A stretch of DNA of 64,000 nucleotides from the NCBI RefSeq assembly GCF_032854445.1, contig NC_088300.1, forward strand, positions 58,812,984-58,876,983, given 5' to 3'. The DNA comes from Liolophura sinensis. Its lineage: Eukaryota; Mollusca; Polyplacophora; Chitonida; Chitonidae. Positions 61,601-64,000 of this stretch are shown here, one piece after another; the stretch's first letter is position 1, and each line of letters starts with the position of its first letter. A program made the translations under genes and the position numbers. The notes under the pieces were generated by a model. It made no database searches and was not told the origin of the DNA. It was given only the letters and a program-made list of their open reading frames with translations.

Positions 61601-64000
61601 CCAGAGGAAAGCACTGCACCTCACCGAGGGCCTGGTGACATATCACAAGTATTGCATTTGCCACTCACGTTCTTTGTTTATGGGAAGATAACTTGATGAT
61701 GTAGCCCATTACTGGGTGATGTAGCCCATTACTGGGTGATATAGCCCATCGCTCAGTGATATAGCCCATTACTAGGTGATGTAGCCCATTGCTTGATGAT
61801 GTAGCCCATTGCTTGATGATGTAGCCCATTGCTGGGAGATGTAGCCCATTGCTGGGAGATGTAGCCCATTACTGGATGTAGCCCATTGCTCGGTGATGTA
61901 GCCCATTGCTCGGTGATGTAGCCCATTGCTGGGAGATGTAGCCCATTGCTCAATGTTGTAGCCCATTGCTCGATGATGTAGCCCATTACTGGGCGATGCA
62001 GCCCATTGCTTGGTGATATAGCCCATTGCCTGGTGATGTAGCCCATTACTGTGTGATGTTGGTGATTATTCGGTTAGGTAGCAAATTAATTGCTGGGAGA
62101 TGTAGCCCATTACTGGATGTAGCCCATTGCTCGGTGATGTAGCACATTACTCGCTGATGTAGCCCATTGCTGGGAGATGTAGCCCATTGCTCGATGATGT
62201 AGCCCATTGCTCGATGATGTAGCCCATGACTGGGTGATGCAGCCCATTGCTTGGTGATATAGCCCATAGCTTGGTGATGTAACCCATTGCCTGGTGATGT
62301 AGCCCATTACTGGATGATGTAGCCCATTGCTGGGTGATATAGCCCATCGCTCGGTGATGTAGCCCATTACTAGGTGATATAGTCCATTGCTTGATGATGT
62401 AGCCCATTGCTTGATGATGTAGCCCATTGCTGGGAGATGTAGCCCATTGCTGGAAGATGTAGCCCATTACTGGATGTAGCCCACTGCTCGGTGATGTAGC
62501 ACATTACTCGGTGATGTAGCCCATTGCTGGGAGATGTAGCCCATTGCTCAATGTTGTAGCCTATTGCTCGATGATGTAGCCCATTACTGGGCGATGCAGC
62601 CCATTGCTTGGTGATATAGCCCATTGCCTGGTGATGTAGCCCATTACTGTGTGATGTTGCCGATTATTCGGTTAGGTAGCAAATTGCTGGAAGATGTAGC
62701 CCATTGAATTACCATTGAGTTACTCTCACAAAGACAACATCTATAGAGCACTATGGCCATTTTGGGTGATTGGTGGTGGAGCTGTCTGTAGTGTCACACT
62801 TCGGATAGACATCTGCGTTAGTATTGTTTCCTTTTGTGGTCACTTTATTCCTCATAAGCCACTTTATTCACATGAACGAAATAAAAAATAAAGACATATG
62901 TTACATGTGTATATATACACACATATTACAGTGTATTAATAACATGTTAACCTTGGTATTCTCTAAAGTGATAATATAAATATTATAGAACCTATCTTTT
63001 GAATTCGTACATGTTTTTGCTCTTGTAATGTGCAGTGATGTTGATATTTTGTTCTGCAGATTGACAACGCTGTGATGTTTTGTGACATGGGAGGTATGGC
63101 ACCTCTAGTTAGACTTCTCAATCACACTCACAAGGACCTGAGGGCAGAGGCAGCTTTTGTGTTAGGCTCTGCTACACAGAGGTGAGTCTGGAATTGTACC
63201 TCTCAGTTAGTTGAGGGATTACCACAGAAAAGCCCTTGTGATTAGTGGCCCTCACTTTATTAGTGAGGGCCCTTCCTAGCCAAAGGGTTAAATATGGTAA
63301 CCCTGTTCTGTGTATTGCATGTATTGCAAAGTAGTCACGACATGTGTCTAATGTAACATCCATTGTAAAATATAGTGAAGAGATACATCAGACAGCACCA
63401 TGGTACTTAGCATTGGTGTAGTGTTGTAGCATTTTTATGTTTTATTTATTTATTTATTTGATTGGTGTTTTACGGCGTACTCAAGAATATTTTACTTATA
63501 CGACGGCAACCAGCATTATGGTGGGTGGAAACCGGGCAGAGCCCGGTGGAAACCCATGACTATCCACAGGTTGCTGGCAGACCTTCCCATGTACAGCCAG
63601 ACTAAGTTAGTATTTAACTTAGCCTCAAGACAATTTCCCAGCATGCAACATGAATGCATCTGCATTGCCTCTCTATTGTCCTTAGAGTCATGTACAGTTT
63701 ACAAATTCACTGAATTATAACATAGTTTTCTTGCTTTGTAACTGTACAAGTAGAAAAGCAGTCCTCATCTGTTGGTGTGCTCTGTTGACAGTAATCCGAA
63801 GGTACAAGTTCAGGCTGTGGAGACTGGTTCCTTGCCCCAGCTCATCAGGCTGCTGTCAACTGATGAAGACATGACTGTCAGAAAACGTGTTCTTTTCTCC
63901 ATATCGTCTCTAATACGACAGTTCCCATTTGCGCAGCAGAAGTTCCTGCAGCTCGGAGGGCTAGCTGCTTTGTCACAACTTTTCTCTGAGAAAGGCACGG
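58659..64000 (+). CDS. SIL1: SIL1, ER nucleotide-exchange factor for BiP (5' portion)
   Basis: Seven exons in frame: 58624-58806 (start ATG 58659), 59267-59359, 59978-60094, 60719-60816, 61358-61549, 63060-63181 and 63792 to the window end. They give about 326 residues, open at 64000. Residues 1-30 look like a signal peptide (MKIFLTVTLVMFSVLFYKIC). An acidic stretch leads into the family hallmark FYPTKDWQKVKKGQAVPSGL and HVRLNLETGEKEAKL. Then a helical region (61358-61549) precedes armadillo-like repeats: AFVLGSATQSNPKVQVQAVE and LIRQFPFAQQKFLQLGG. Known: SIL1 grips the ATPase lobe of HSPA5/BiP in the ER lumen and speeds ADP release. The second ATG (residue 5) starts the hydrophobic run directly and is an alternative start. 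The intron before 63060 contains a 1-kb minisatellite. The C-terminal part is outside the window. Confidence 0.93.
60150..60322 (+). mobile_element. SINE family 1 fragment in a SIL1 intron
   Basis: TTGACCCAGGAACCTCTCACC, CTAACTCGTGCTGGCTTCCC, GTGGGAAGGTCCGGCAACAA and GGATGGTCGTGGGTTTCC. The 3' tail is absent. Confidence 0.72.
61690..62705 (+). repeat. 20-bp minisatellite with higher-order duplication in a SIL1 intron
   Basis: About 48 copies of GATGTAGCCCATTGCTCGGT with variants at the last six positions. A stretch starting at 61738 recurs about 598 bp later at 62336 with the same order of variants. A non-repeat insert (TTATTCGGTTAGGTAGCAAA) ends both halves. The minus-strand open frames (MGYITKQWA-type repeats) are repeat artefacts, since 20 bp units give a 20-residue period in any open frame. 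Confidence 0.93.
63441..63600 (-). mobile_element. SINE family 1, 5'-truncated
   Basis: On the minus strand: TGGGAAGGTCTGCCAGCAAC, GGTTTCCACCCACCATAATG and the tail GAGTACGCCGTAAAACACCA with AAATAAATAAATA. It lies in the SIL1 intron before the last exon shown. Confidence 0.85.

Noticed and set aside
61753-62624. Minus-strand open frames with a 20-residue MGYITKQWA-type repeat
   Set aside because: Direct translation of the 20-bp array inside a SIL1 intron, open in several frames at once.

Overview
This is a GC-poor (roughly 40% by eye), intron-rich piece of an animal nuclear genome. The genes have typical invertebrate structure: short exons, GT-AG introns, AATAAA signals. The intergenic DNA is full of tRNA-derived SINEs ending in a GAGTACGGCGTAAAACACCAATCAAA tail, foldback elements and minisatellites. 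Together with an expanded cluster of divergent peptide-type GPCRs, this suggests a marine lophotrochozoan (mollusc or brachiopod type). The species cannot be fixed from the window.

Layout. 1-8066 (+) holds the 3' two thirds of a BLTP3/UHRF1BP1-like bridge lipid-transfer gene (eight exons, 984 residues, with a C-terminal coiled coil) and then a long 3' UTR to about 10.5 kb. Converging on it at 12122-16438 (-) is an SR splicing factor with an RRM, a CCHC zinc knuckle and an RS tail, built from six exons including a 12-nt microexon. It is head-to-head, 338 bp apart, with ARL1 (16777-22406, +), a complete 180-residue ARF-like GTPase whose first coding exon is only four bases long (ATG G). 25199-26829 (-) holds a three-exon gene, not visible as a single ORF, for a 79-residue secreted Kazal-like protein.

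27-57 kb is accessory in character. It contains three related minus-strand rhodopsin-like GPCR loci: A, a broken copy; B, an intact single-coding-exon 438-residue copy; C, a copy with one frameshift. They are separated by SINEs, foldback elements, tandem duplications and minisatellites. I see no other convincing protein gene there. The last part, 58624-64000 (+), is the 5' portion of SIL1, the ER nucleotide-exchange factor for BiP. It runs off the window, and one of its introns carries a 1-kb array of 20-bp repeats with a higher-order duplication.

The housekeeping genes (lipid transfer, splicing, Golgi trafficking, ER folding) do not form a pathway. The most notable small-scale signals are the RRM-loop microexon, the four-base ARL1 exon, the cryptic Kazal gene, a near-identical GPCR A/B tract suggesting gene conversion, shared 3' tails of two SINE families, and a roughly 99-bp inverted duplication upstream of SIL1. 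Exon borders were read by eye from splice consensus and frame continuity. No alignment or database search was run.
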